A stretch of DNA of 64,000 bases from Rubritalea squalenifaciens DSM 18772 (GCF_900141815.1 NZ_FQYR01000002.1:411091-475090); one strand, 5' to 3'; counted from the first letter of the stretch, positions 42,001 to 50,320 are shown. Program-made: numbers and translations. The notes: a model not told the origin generated them from the sequence alone.

Positions 42001-44930
42001 TGACCTTTACAGCCACCTCTGTAGGCACCGAGCAGAAGCAATCCGTCCTCACGGACTACGACGGACTCAACCGCGCCACCATGGTGACCAAGGCCTATCA
42101 AGCTACGGACTCTACCCTCACTTCTGAGGTCTACAGCCGCTACACCTCCACGGGCTTCGTGCACCAGACGGAGGAGCAGACGGACCACAATGGTCAGGGA
42201 GGCTACTTCTCCCGCATCAATGACGTCGAGTACGATGCCGCTGGACGCGCGGTCAAAGCCATCGGACCGGAGGTCTATGATGCAACCAGCCAGAGCACCC
42301 AGCGCCCGGTCACCCTCACCGAGTACACGCCTAATGGCAACAAGGCTGCCATGATCAATCCGCTCAACAAGCGCTGGGATTACGTCTACGATGCCCGGAA
42401 CCGCCTGGTGCAGGAGCTCCAGCCCGCTGTCTTTGACTACGAGACCGGCCAGACCAGACGCCCCACCTCGACCACCGAGTATGATGAAGTGGGCAATGTG
42501 GTCCACACCGTCAACCCGCGCGGCCATATCAGCACCGTCTATTATGACGATGCCTTCCGCGCCGTGGAGACCCACGCCCCGCTGGCGCCGATCGATGGGC
42601 TAGGTCTCTCCGCCATCATCACCAAGAGCGAGTACAATGCCGCCGGCAACGTCACCAAGCTGACCGATGCCAATGGCAACGTCACCCTCAATACCTACGA
42701 CTCCCTTGGCCGCCTCGCCGCCACCACCACCAACCCGACCACCAAGCCGGTGGACGGTACGGTTCACGCGGACGATATCGTGGTGGAAAACAGCTATGAT
42801 GCCGTGGGCAATCTCGTCCAAGTGATCGCTGCCAGAGATGAGATTGGTGATTTAGAGAAAGACCACGTCACCGGCTTCGTCTACGATGGCTTCAACCGCC
42901 TGCTGGAAAAAGTCTGGAATGCGGATGACGCTGCGCGCAAGAAGACCGAGTACTCCTACTACGATGCGGCCCTGCTGACCCACACCATCGACCCGAAGGG
43001 CCAGAAGATCGCTTACGAGTATGATGAGATCTTCCGCCTCCAGACTGTCGAGTATGATCCGGACAATACCACCACCCATCCGGACAACCGCCAGATGAGC
43101 TATGACCTGGCTGGCCGCCAGAAATCCGTCGTCTACCCGAACGAGTCCAGCGCCAACCAGGAAATCCGCAATGTCTCCCAGACCTATGATGCGCTCGACC
43201 GCGTCCTCAGCGAGACCTCGAATGGCGTCACCCACACCACGGCCTATGATCTGGCAGGCAATACCCTGCTCCAGACCTACGGCCAGACAGGCCGCACTCT
43301 CACCTGCACCTATGACTCGCTCAATAGGCTCTCCACCTGCACCGAGTCACCCTCCGGTGGAGGCACCAGCCGTGTCACCAGCTACGCCTATGACCTGGTA
43401 GGCGGCATCACGGAGAAATCCCTGCCCTCCGGCCAGAAAGAGTTCAAGTCATTTGACTCGCTTGGCCGCACCGCCTGGATCGAGAACCGCAAGAGCAATG
43501 GGGATGTCATCGGCCGCTATGACTACGGCTATGATGCCCTGGGCAATGTCACTGTGATCGAGGAATCCTACCCGGCTGGCAACCTGCAGCCGCGCCTCAT
43601 CACCAACCTCTACGACAATGTCTACCGTCTGCGCTACGAGTCCTCCGAGGAAGGAGTCAAGCTGGTGGACACCGAGTACCAGTACGACAAGGCGAACAAC
43701 CGCACGCTCAAGTCCGTGGACACCACCGTCAGTGGCACTACCACGACCGAGAGCTGGAACTACACCTTCGGGACTCAGTCCAATGGCTTCAACTCGAATC
43801 AGCTCGTCAGCTACACCAAGCCTGACACAACAGTCGTCTCCTTCACCTATGATGCGAATGGCAACCGCGCCACACGCACCCACCAGGCGAATACAGACAC
43901 TTACAGCTACGATCTGAACAACCGCCTCGTCTCGCTAGACCTGAATAGTAGCGCGGACAGCGCGAAGAACGGGCTGTACGAGTATGGCTATGACCACCGC
44001 ACCCGCCGCGTGCTCAGGGATGAGTCGGATCTCACCAGTGGCAAGACCACTCGCGTGGTCTTCTCTGGCGGCCTCAGCGTGCAGGAGCACGAGCAGAATG
44101 CGGGCAGCTACAATCTCACCTCCCCAGCCGTGGAGTACGTCCGTGGCTCGGACTACGGTGGTGGTATGGGCGGCGTGCTCTATACCCTGCGTGCAGGAGT
44201 ACCGTCCTACAATGCCTACAACTCACGCGGAGACGTGGTGAGCAAGACCGACGACTCGGAGGCCATCACCTGGCAGGCCAGCTACGAAGCCTTCGGTACC
44301 AGAACCGAGGAGGACGGCAGCACCGACGACCGCCAGAAGGCGAACACTAAGGACGAAGACCCGACAGGCCTCCTCAACGAAGGCATGCGCTACCGCGACC
44401 TGGAGGCTGGCGTGTTCATCACCCGCGACCCAGCAGGTTTTGTTGATGGGCCAAACGTGTATACCTATGTGAGGCAGAATCCGTGGAGTGCTTTTGATCC
44501 GTTGGGCTTAGAGAGCAAGCACTGGCATCATAGATTCCCGCAACAATACGCGAATTGGTTCTTGGAGCATGCTGATATGGATATTCACGATGCGAAGTAT
44601 GGAATATTTCTGGATGCAAGTGATCATAGGGCGTTACATGCTGGTAATAAAGCTGAAGGAATAGCAAAATATAATTCTAATTGGGAATTTTTCACTACAC
44701 ATGTAGACGTAGACAATATGAGCGCAAGACAAGTAAAATATGCGGCTATTAAATATCTAAGAATGCTAGAGAGCAATGAAGGGTTTGGGTATAAAGGGCT
44801 TTTAAGCAAGCGAATGAGAGTGCCACGGGGGCTTCACTATATGGAAGATTGGCATTTTGAAGAAGGCGAGTTGTCTGGCAAAGAAAAGAAAAAAATTATT
44901 GCTTCAGTTTGTGAAAACGAAAAGGTATAA
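39063..44930 (+). CDS. 5'-truncated Rhs/YD-repeat toxin with HHxFPQ nuclease-like tip
   Basis: About 1955 residues, open in frame from the border element onwards. The N-terminal signal and export region is missing; the first recognisable residues are YDNDTVNYEKAIELV. A TTG at 39195 is the best internal start, while the ATG at the element's end is out of frame. The middle is a long series of YD repeats (for example YTYDRNGNKLSVTDPEGN), ending in the Rhs core signature YRDLEAGVFITRDPAGF..DPLGL (about 44400-44510). The last 138 residues begin with HWHHRFPQQ and contain DHRALHAG, as in the HHxFPQ group of HNH/endonuclease VII-type toxins (DUF2380-like). The 5' part and the tip are AT-richer than the middle. 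Probably a displaced or dormant toxin. Confidence 0.85.
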   Translation, partial: YDNDTVNYEKAIELVYDNGTDPTKFINKTVNADEASGAKYRKISLLGRPVGDGKPQSEAESDEEPEESYVDALTRDFSHSTTDLYIPVPASELVLAVRRNASPFTWSSAEDSQGRGVYGGLLAEERPDLAFGAGWSSNLSPRIILSEQVDQYENLVALMDKQTRKEKGLVQGQANTATVIDEHGMSYQFVIGYNNGAPRFMPMPSASNQLQNYLATLELDGGEYVFKKKFGTTLRFDNSTYDQLLSNNRRHGSKQYTKKTYSRLNNVTDRYGEQLVYTYRDEINLIPAEIYVASRPSLGIAIHQDTNGRVTSVVDPKGNTVNYGYQGASGAVISGDAEAYPADSLLASVTRGGIQTAEYKYSAAVEDDPRDTPLESENGQFYDIRAWAEVNGSYEQYSVDTCHVNLSSIKDAYGNETSISYAFDESRSSFVREARYAPIFKDGKNQLEYIGFFKGNVPVIGLPRDVSNIQTPGGRIMGVSGTHLVEATDDGIEPVARQTMVADVEGNVTTYTWGGFAVNEFQDPDLDYVYSEQVSKTHVIGYQTMTIAYDGGGTESLAFSPSAGYALQSVVDFSGNTTTYNYTDPAPAEVSNFGGSGFSVYGDPNSETKITSGGNVVRNYQYDSATRVMKEIEDALGRKTNYTIAANGLRTDEVVTNAAGVKMSEKVFAYGQNGFAAFMSSSKVKAFATNPELDDPAWVSDIVTLYEADSNGRVQRSAVDMNGNSSIDSGDLISSYTYDRNGNKLSVTDPEGNTTYFHYDALNRLVKVVNPDGSSKQMVYDYRSNKVMDIDELGLKTGYVYDAGNRLVTTVRDMNRNLSYNATSNTFSGIDTNTDLISSVTYNNLNVPVAATDTRGYITVTEYDYLVRPTKVITPKENTLPDTTPDAGSGYVSSMFYGDNAGGSAFNVSGFKPTKATDPRGYRTYAKYDDLYRPVESYKEYDKTNGYFSKSLTTYDAVGNALTVTTWRNPFQITESQDGMTFTATSVGTEQKQSVLTDYDGLNRATMVTKAYQATDSTLTSEVYSRYTSTGFVHQTEEQTDHNGQGGYFSRINDVEYDAAGRAVKAIGPEVYDATSQSTQRPVTLTEYTPNGNKAAMINPLNKRWDYVYDARNRLVQELQPAVFDYETGQTRRPTSTTEYDEVGNVVHTVNPRGHISTVYYDDAFRAVETHAPLAPIDGLGLSAIITKSEYNAAGNVTKLTDANGNVTLNTYDSLGRLAATTTNPTTKPVDGTVHADDIVVENSYDAVGNLVQVIAARDEIGDLEKDHVTGFVYDGFNRLLEKVWNADDAARKKTEYSYYDAALLTHTIDPKGQKIAYEYDEIFRLQTVEYDPDNTTTHPDNRQMSYDLAGRQKSVVYPNESSANQEIRNVSQTYDALDRVLSETSNGVTHTTAYDLAGNTLLQTYGQTGRTLTCTYDSLNRLSTCTESPSGGGTSRVTSYAYDLVGGITEKSLPSGQKEFKSFDSLGRTAWIENRKSNGDVIGRYDYGYDALGNVTVIEESYPAGNLQPRLITNLYDNVYRLRYESSEEGVKLVDTEYQYDKANNRTLKSVDTTVSGTTTTESWNYTFGTQSNGFNSNQLVSYTKPDTTVVSFTYDANGNRATRTHQANTDTYSYDLNNRLVSLDLNSSADSAKNGLYEYGYDHRTRRVLRDESDLTSGKTTRVVFSGGLSVQEHEQNAGSYNLTSPAVEYVRGSDYGGGMGGVLYTLRAGVPSYNAYNSRGDVVSKTDDSEAITWQASYEAFGTRTEEDGSTDDRQKANTKDEDPTGLLNEGMRYRDLEAGVFITRDPAGFVDGPNVYTYVRQNPWSAFDPLGLESKHWHHRFPQQYANWFLEHADMDIHDAKYGIFLDASDHRALHAGNKAEGIAKYNSNWEFFTTHVDVDNMSARQVKYAAIKYLRMLESNEGFGYKGLLSKRMRVPRGLHYMEDWHFEEGELSGKEKKKIIASVCENEKV

Positions 44931-44981
44931 GGTAGGCAACTTGACTATGTACGAGATAAAAGTGGTAAGGGTAGTGCTTTG

Positions 44982-45272
44982 ATGAAGGGTTTTGGAAAAG
45001 CTTTGGCCGTATTTGGAGCGGTTAGCTTTGTCTCTAACGCCAATGCAAATGGATTAGATCAAGCATTTTATGATGAAATAATGTCTCGTACAAATGCAGA
45101 CGTAGTCGAAGGAGGCGTTAATTGGTTGTTAGAACAAGGGAATATAGAGAAAAATATCAGCAAGAAAAATGACATATATAACAGAGGAGTTGATACTGTC
45201 TTTCAAGAGCAAGAGAGAGAGAAGCGTTTGAGAACTCAAAAAGATTATGGTTACATGTTTACAGATGATTAA
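44982..45272 (+). CDS. Small secreted protein, possible Rhs immunity
   Basis: 96 residues with a signal peptide (VFGAVSFVSNANANG), then a charged helical part. It starts 51 bases after the Rhs gene, the usual place of an immunity gene. The periplasmic location would be unusual for a nuclease immunity protein. The function is not proven. Confidence 0.55.
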   Translation: MKGFGKALAVFGAVSFVSNANANGLDQAFYDEIMSRTNADVVEGGVNWLLEQGNIEKNISKKNDIYNRGVDTVFQEQEREKRLRTQKDYGYMFTDD

Positions 45273-45290
45273 ATGTTTATTTTAACTTAG

Positions 45291-46154
45291 ATGAAAATTT
45301 TTAAATCTGACTTAGATACTGGCAATGTAGTATTTGATGGCAAAGTACTAGCTTACGATCCAGCAGCGAAAAGAGTAAGGGTTTTGAATGAGTATTGCAC
45401 AGACTTTCATGTCGTAGATGTGCCTCTGAAGATACTCTATACGAATGAATTTCTGGTATCGATCAAGCATGTGACTAATAGAAGAAATGCGCTTCATCTG
45501 ACAAAGAATGATAAGCAGTCTGTTTATCTATTACCGGGCGATGCAAGTTCTTTACATGCATCGCCACACGAGAAGAAAGTTCAGATTCACGGGAGTCATG
45601 GTAGCTATCAATTTGATCTAGAAAATTATACATGTGATGAATCTGCTAGCTTGCAGTTGGGTTCTTACTGCTTTAGGCAGGAATCAAGCAAAGTAACTTG
45701 GTTGGATGCGAGCAAAGAATCGGTAGCTCTTTGCTACGATAGACCTTATACAATTATAGGAACTCCCATTGTCGGACAGGATACAGTTTCCCTTAAATTA
45801 TTTAACTCCCAGGGGTTCCCGGACACCGCTCCTAAAAAGGAGCGTACACATTGCGATCTGAGAATGTATAATCTCAAAGGTGAGTTGGTTTGCTCACTTT
45901 TCGAGTCTATTGATGCTTTTGGAATGCAAAGTATAACAGAGTGTAATTATGACAAAAGACTTGGAGGTTACTGGGTACTAGTCAAGTTCTATAATATAAC
46001 TGATAAAGTGCATTTCTGTTTGTATTTTGTTTCTGAAGATGGCCAAGTCGTCGATTTTAGCTCTAGGGATGAACGTATTCGTTTAGGCAAGTTACGTGTC
46101 ATTTATCAAGGTGGCGTATTCATGGATCTTGATACAGGTGACGTGAGGTGTTAA
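45291..46154 (+). CDS. Beta-rich hypothetical protein, possible Rhs immunity
   Basis: 287 residues, cytoplasmic, with repeated beta strands of the type VRVLNEYCTDFHVVDVPL and YNLKGELVCSLFESIDAF, suggesting a propeller-like or repeated fold. AT-rich like the Rhs tip, which supports joint transfer. A second candidate for the cognate immunity protein. Its TAA stop is part of the left terminus of border element E5. Confidence 0.6.
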   Translation: MKIFKSDLDTGNVVFDGKVLAYDPAAKRVRVLNEYCTDFHVVDVPLKILYTNEFLVSIKHVTNRRNALHLTKNDKQSVYLLPGDASSLHASPHEKKVQIHGSHGSYQFDLENYTCDESASLQLGSYCFRQESSKVTWLDASKESVALCYDRPYTIIGTPIVGQDTVSLKLFNSQGFPDTAPKKERTHCDLRMYNLKGELVCSLFESIDAFGMQSITECNYDKRLGGYWVLVKFYNITDKVHFCLYFVSEDGQVVDFSSRDERIRLGKLRVIYQGGVFMDLDTGDVRC

Positions 46155-46438
46155 TAATAGAAGGACAGCAACTGTGTTTGAGTTCTGTTAGAATATTTCT
46201 GTTTCGGTGGCATGGAGTTGCCTCCGGAGCTGGGAGTCCAAGAACTACACCCCGGAGGGGTGATGGAAAGTAGCGCGGTGGTAAGCTTGCTCTAGCAAGC
46301 GCCACCCCGGGAGCAGGATCCCCCCCCCACACAACCCACCCCGGAGGGGTGGTGGAAGGATCAGAAGAGGTGAGGCTAACAGAATACGTGAAATGCGGCT
46401 TGTCTTTCCCTCGGGAATTGACTGTCCTTTTATTACGA
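46152..46438 (+). repeat. Border element E5 (diverged left end)
   Basis: From TAATAATAGAAGGACAGC to GACTGTCCTTTTATTACG, with CACCCCGGAGGGGTG hairpins. The module A part is missing. The left and right termini are still inverted repeats. Confidence 0.8.
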
Positions 46439-46471
46439 GAATAAAAGAATGTATAAAGAATTTGCTAAATA

Positions 46472-46819
46472 ATGAATGACGAAGAATTTGTAAGTAAAGT
46501 TAGAGAGAATTTAGTACATCGTGAAATCAAGATGTATAAAACTAAATTTTCGAAAATGGATCTATCTAAAGTTAAGGATCCAGACTGGATGAATTTATTT
46601 CAATTGTATAGTAGCCTTGACGAAGTGAATCAAAGTCGTCTGATGTCCTCTATTAAATTTGTTATTAACGAAGTTTTATCCGAGTTATTTAGTATTTTAG
46701 ATGGCGAATCAAGTTCTCCGGGTTTTGAGGATACTGTAACTTTGTTTAACTCTGAAGGAGAGAAGCTGAGTGGTGAATTAATGTTTTATCATCAAAGCCA
46801 GATGCAAGATGAGGAATAG
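46472..46819 (+). CDS. Small acidic hypothetical protein
   Basis: 115 residues, AT-rich gene, helical and acidic, soluble. An orphan immunity protein is possible by size and context. No family recognised. Confidence 0.55.
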   Translation: MNDEEFVSKVRENLVHREIKMYKTKFSKMDLSKVKDPDWMNLFQLYSSLDEVNQSRLMSSIKFVINEVLSELFSILDGESSSPGFEDTVTLFNSEGEKLSGELMFYHQSQMQDEE

Positions 46820-46838
46820 TTCGTAACTTGCGGCGCAC

Positions 46839-46937
46839 GTAATAAAAGGACACGCACGTAATAACGTACGCGAAAACTTTTTCCTTCAGATTACCAGCTT
46901 GATCCAGTGTCGAACCCCAAAGGGGTTCCGCATGTTA
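46839..46937 (+). repeat. Border element E6 (cut by IS110 fragment)
   Basis: TAATAAAAGGACACGCACG through the start of module A (GGGGTTCCGCATGTTAGC), then a clean junction to the IS110 fragment at about 46938. Confidence 0.85.
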
Positions 46938-47124
46938 GCAACTATATTTGTGCAGGAATGTTTTTGAGTAATGAGTTGAGATAGATCACCAGCTTTCTGG
47001 CCACTGCGATGATGGCCACCTTAGCGGCTTTTCCTTTACTTCTCAAATTCTGGTAGAAGCCCGACAAGTGTTCGTTGCAACGGCTCGCCACCACCGCTGC
47101 CACACGTATTAAAGAGACACACAC
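46938..47124 (-). pseudogene. IS110-family transposase, C-terminal fragment
   Basis: About 60 residues with FYQNLRSKGKAAKVAIIAVARKL, the end of the Transposase_20 domain of IS110/IS116/IS902 elements, followed by the usual short hydrophobic tail. The rest of the gene is absent; the left side is the junction with E6 and the right side is the start of a repeat tract. A relic that marks recombination at this place. Confidence 0.8.
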
Positions 47125-47430
47125 GTATTAAAGCGTATTAAAGGACACGTATTAAACACGTATTAAAGAGACAAACACGTATTAAAGAGACAGACAATTT
47201 AAGAACACGTATTAAAGAGACAGACAATTTAAGAGAAGGGACATATTAAAGAGACAGACAATTTAAGAGAAGGGACATATTAAAGAGACGGGACATATTA
47301 AAGAGACAGACAATTTAAGAGAAGAGAATGCTTGGCTGGGGGGCAGTTTCGTGTTAGATGCTGACACGTATTAAAGAGACAGACAATTTAAGAGAAGAGA
47401 ATGCTTGGCTGGGGGGCAGTTTCGTGTTAG
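47104..47430 (+). repeat. Nested tract of element-terminus-like repeats
   Basis: At least ten partly overlapping copies of a unit CGTATTAAAGAGACAGACAATTTAAG, the plus-strand form of the E right terminus (GAATTGTCTGTCC..TTATTA), in irregular spacing. Two copies continue into AATGCTTGGCTGGGGGGCAG and TTTCGTGTTAGATGCT, the last of which leads directly into the RAYT gene. A related copy stands at 49197-49262. No gene. Confidence 0.85.
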
Positions 47431-47439
47431 ATGCTAGGG

Positions 47440-48513
47440 ATGGCAAAGGCGCGACTGCTGGCTCCGTGGACGGGTGTTGAGGATCGTTCGGCGATCTATC
47501 ACGTGGTTTCGCGCGTGGTGGGCAGGGAATTCCTGCTGGGCCGGGCGGAGAAGGAGCAGTTCGTCAAGTACATGCGCCTCTACGAGGCCTTCTGCGGGGT
47601 GCGCGTGCTGACCTACTGCATCATGAGCAACCATTTCAACATCCTGCTGGAGGTGCCACCCGCCAGCGAGCGGGAGCTGAGCGACGCAGCCCTGCTGGAA
47701 AAGCTGGAGGGGCTCTATTCATCCCAGCACGTCGAGCTGGTGCGTGAACAGCTGGCCGTCCTCTCGCGTTCCCGCACACCGGAGGGCAGGGAGGCCTACC
47801 AGAACCTGAGGAAGACCTACACCTCGCGCATGTGGGACATGGGGCTCTTCATGAAGACGCTGAAGCAGCGCTTCACCTCCTGGTACAACAAGAAGCACGG
47901 CAGGCGCGGCACCCTTTGGGAAGCGCGCTACAAGAGCGTGCTGGTAGAGAACGGCCTGGCCGCCCGCACCATGGCCGCCTACATCGATCTCAACCCGGTG
48001 CGCGCCGGCATGGTCAAGGACCCCAAGGACTACCGCTGGTGCGGCTACGGTGAAGCCATTGCCGGAAACACCCTGGCACGCAACGGCGTGCTGCGCGTGA
48101 TTAGCGAGCTGGAAAGCGACCTCTCCAATGACGGCTGGAGCGGCGCCAGGGACATCACCAGGTACGACTGGCGCAGCGTGGCAGGCAGGTACCGCCTGAT
48201 ACTCTTTGACGACGGGGTGGAGAGCTCCGGCGAACTAAGCGGCCACAAGCGCAGGGGCTTCACCAGCGCGGCCGTGAAGCGCGAGGAAAAACGCAGCGGC
48301 CAGCTCAGCGTGGCCGAGATCGCACGCTGCAAGACGCGCTACTTCATCGACGGTGCCGTGCTCGGCAGCAAACAGTTTGTCGAGGACGTAGTGACCAGCC
48401 TGAAAGGAAGCTATCTCCCGACTAACAGAAAAGGAAACGGCGGCCGTCTCGGTGGACGGATGAAATCCAGCAACCTCTGGAGCCTACGCAAGCTGGCAGA
48501 GAACGGAGTTTAA
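47440..48513 (+). CDS. REP-associated Y1 transposase (RAYT)
   Basis: 357 residues from the ATG at 47440 (47431 possible). It has the hallmarks of the IS200/IS605-type Y1_Tnp/RAYT group: YHVVSRVVGREFLLGRAEK near the N terminus, TYCIMSNHFNILLEVPP (the metal-binding HUH position), and FMKTLKQRFTSWYNKKHGR with the probable catalytic Tyr, followed by GTLWEARYKSVLVE and YIDLNPVRAGMVKDP. The second His of HUH is Asn (H-F-N). Such enzymes act on single-stranded palindromic repeats. GC-rich, unlike its neighbours. It is the natural candidate for having spread the palindromic modules of this region. Confidence 0.85.
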   Translation: MAKARLLAPWTGVEDRSAIYHVVSRVVGREFLLGRAEKEQFVKYMRLYEAFCGVRVLTYCIMSNHFNILLEVPPASERELSDAALLEKLEGLYSSQHVELVREQLAVLSRSRTPEGREAYQNLRKTYTSRMWDMGLFMKTLKQRFTSWYNKKHGRRGTLWEARYKSVLVENGLAARTMAAYIDLNPVRAGMVKDPKDYRWCGYGEAIAGNTLARNGVLRVISELESDLSNDGWSGARDITRYDWRSVAGRYRLILFDDGVESSGELSGHKRRGFTSAAVKREEKRSGQLSVAEIARCKTRYFIDGAVLGSKQFVEDVVTSLKGSYLPTNRKGNGGRLGGRMKSSNLWSLRKLAENGV

Positions 48514-48540
48514 TTCTAACAAGTCGTCATTTGTATTCAT

Positions 48541-48762
48541 CTCCGGATGCTTGATCCAGCACCAGGCATGAACTCCACCCCGGAGGGGTGATGGAAAGTA
48601 GCGCGGCGGTAAGCTTGCTGGTGCAAGCGCCACCCCGGGAACAGGATCCCCCCACACAACCCACCCCGGAGGGGTGATGGAACGAGTGGAGGTCAAAGGC
48701 TAACAGAGTACGTGAAGATGCGGCTTGTCTTATCCCGGAAAGTTGTCTGTTCTTTTGTTACG
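48541..48762 (+). repeat. Border element E7 (right half)
   Basis: From TCCGGATGCTTGATCCAGC through two CACCCCGGAGGGGTG hairpins to CTTGTCTTATCCCGG..GTTGTCTGTTCTTTTG. The left half with terminal repeat is absent. Confidence 0.75.
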
Positions 48763-48807
48763 TTACCTGTGTTTTGGGTACGTGCTTTTAATTACAGCCA
48801 CTGAAAA

Positions 48808-49182
48808 ATGATGAATAAATTGATAGCAACTCTCCTCTTACTGACGGTATCCATTAGCGTCTCTTTTGCTGGAACGTCCTATGCCACCTTGACGGTCAAC
48901 TATGAAACCAAATTAGTCCAGCAACATGCCATTGATGACCTTGTCACTTATGGGTGGCAATCCGAGTCTGGTAGACACTTGGGGGATCTTCAGAAACTCG
49001 CTGCAGCTCTAGAAATCCCGCAGGAGGAACGAAAGTCGCTAACCGAGTTCAAGCTCATCCAGTGGCTCCTGAGGCAAGGGTGGGAGATAAAAGCTGTTGA
49101 GGCAATCCCGGCATATGTCGCCCAGACCAGTGGTCACAAGGTTTTGAGAGGAAAGAAACGAATATTTCACTTCACTCGGTAA
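48808..49182 (+). CDS. Small secreted protein, unknown function
   Basis: 124 residues, signal peptide (LLLLTVSISVSFAGTS). The mature part has an alpha/beta pattern (IDDLVTYGWQSESGRHL, LIQWLLRQGWEIKAVEAIP) resembling a helix-strand repeat. No family. Single gene between E7 and a terminus-like repeat (49197-49262). Confidence 0.6.
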   Translation: MMNKLIATLLLLTVSISVSFAGTSYATLTVNYETKLVQQHAIDDLVTYGWQSESGRHLGDLQKLAAALEIPQEERKSLTEFKLIQWLLRQGWEIKAVEAIPAYVAQTSGHKVLRGKKRIFHFTR

Positions 49183-49196
49183 GCTGTGTGGATCTC

Positions 49197-49262
49197 ATAA
49201 TAAAAGGACAGATAATTCATGAGAGGGAATGCTTGGCCGCGGGGCGATTTCGTGTTAGATGC
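49197..49262 (+). repeat. Terminus-like repeat with TTTCGTGTTAGATGCT leader
   Basis: ATAATAAAAGGACAGATAATTC, then GAATGCTTGGCCGCGGGG and TTTCGTGTTAGATGCT. This is the same leader as in front of the RAYT gene (47330-47430). It precedes the next gene by 75 bases. Confidence 0.8.
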
Positions 49263-49336
49263 TAGAGGTGGTATTATTGATCCATCGGCCCAAGCGGATG
49301 TCGGTCTGAATTTAATTTTCTTTAGTGGTTTTTAGA

Positions 49337-49720
49337 ATGTTGAACGATAAAATTAACGGAACTATTGTTTGGTTGAAATGCAAAGATTGCCTTGCCGAGT
49401 ATCCAACTTTTATCTTTTCAGGTGATACAGATATGGCTACTTCAGGTTATCGTGCCTACACATCGATAGAATCCAAGAAGCTATTTTTGTATAGTATGCC
49501 GGAAAAGCTATCAAAAGGGACCCAAGTAAGGTTGATACGAGTTGATAAAGCAAAACCCAGAAAGGGGGAGGATTTTCAAGCTTATTTACGAAGAGCCAAT
49601 AATGCTAAACCTGTGTACGTATATAAGTGTATTGCCTGCACTGAAGGTAGGTCTTTGAGTGTCAAGTGTATGACAACAAGTGAGTTAGTGAAGTCTGGCT
49701 ATGATGTCGTTTATGAGTAA
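49337..49720 (+). CDS. Small protein with two Cys pairs, unknown
   Basis: About 127 residues from the ATG at 49337. CKDC near the N terminus and CIAC near the C terminus suggest a zinc-binding pair or disulfides. The core is beta-rich (YRAYTSIESKKLFLYSMPE). AT-rich. No family recognised. Confidence 0.6.
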   Translation: MLNDKINGTIVWLKCKDCLAEYPTFIFSGDTDMATSGYRAYTSIESKKLFLYSMPEKLSKGTQVRLIRVDKAKPRKGEDFQAYLRRANNAKPVYVYKCIACTEGRSLSVKCMTTSELVKSGYDVVYE

Positions 49721-49795
49721 ACAAACACGACCAACCAATTCACGTTGTATGCCAACTGCATTCGTCTGGTTAAGTTCGACCAGCTACTCGTCTAT

Positions 49796-49902
49796 GAACT
49801 ACACCCCGGAGGGGGGGTGGAAGGAGTGAAGTTAAAAGGCTAACAGAATACGTGAAGATGCGGCTTGTCTTTTCCTCGGGAATTGTCTGTCCTTTTATTA
49901 TG
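49796..49902 (+). repeat. Border element E8 (right end)
   Basis: ACACCCCGGAGGGGGGGTGG, GCTAACAGAATACGTGAAG and the complete right terminus ending TGTCCTTTTATTATG. The ATG is the start codon of the following gene. Confidence 0.85.
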
Positions 49903-50157
49903 GGCTTAGTTGATGAAGTTAGAGCAGAATTAAATCGCTTAAATTTGGAAGAACACAGAAGCCAACAAGGCATTTGGGCTACCCCAAAACAGATGAAACA
50001 TTTGACTAAGCTTTTTGCTAAGCTTTTTGCTAAAGCGGCATCATTGAATCAAGTCGCAGTGGCTGATTTTTCGCGTTGCGTAAATGATATTGCCCCACTT
50101 GATTCCTCGATAAGTAAATTGGCTGAGAAGCTTTACGTTGAAAGTAAAAATGGTTGA
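49900..50157 (+). CDS. Small hypothetical protein started by the border element
   Basis: About 85 residues, highly charged and helical (AELNRLNLEEHRSQQGIW). An 18-bp tandem duplication encodes KLFAKLFAKA. Its ATG is the last part of border element E8 (TTATTATG). It overlaps the next gene by 8 bases. Confidence 0.55.
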   Translation: MGLVDEVRAELNRLNLEEHRSQQGIWATPKQMKHLTKLFAKLFAKAASLNQVAVADFSRCVNDIAPLDSSISKLAEKLYVESKNG

Positions 50158-50320
50158 TCTTCTACATATACCAGCCGGAAGTGAAGTTTTTGTTGGGGCA
50201 CCAAGCACTCCAATGCCTTTGAAGAGAGTACAAGCTATTACGAAAGTTCTCTCAGAAACAGAAGGTATCTCGGAAGCCCATTTACCTCAATGCTATGTCG
50301 AAGGAGTCATTGAGCCTTAA
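50150..50320 (+). CDS. Small hypothetical protein, overlapping partner
   Basis: 56 residues from the ATG at 50150 (AAAAATGGTTGA); soluble, with IPAGSEVFVGAPSTPMPLK. It overlaps the previous gene, suggesting a two-gene unit such as a toxin-antitoxin or toxin-immunity pair. The TAA stop lies in TTAAAGGGACAGACAATTT, a terminus-like sequence. Confidence 0.5.
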   Translation: MVDLLHIPAGSEVFVGAPSTPMPLKRVQAITKVLSETEGISEAHLPQCYVEGVIEP

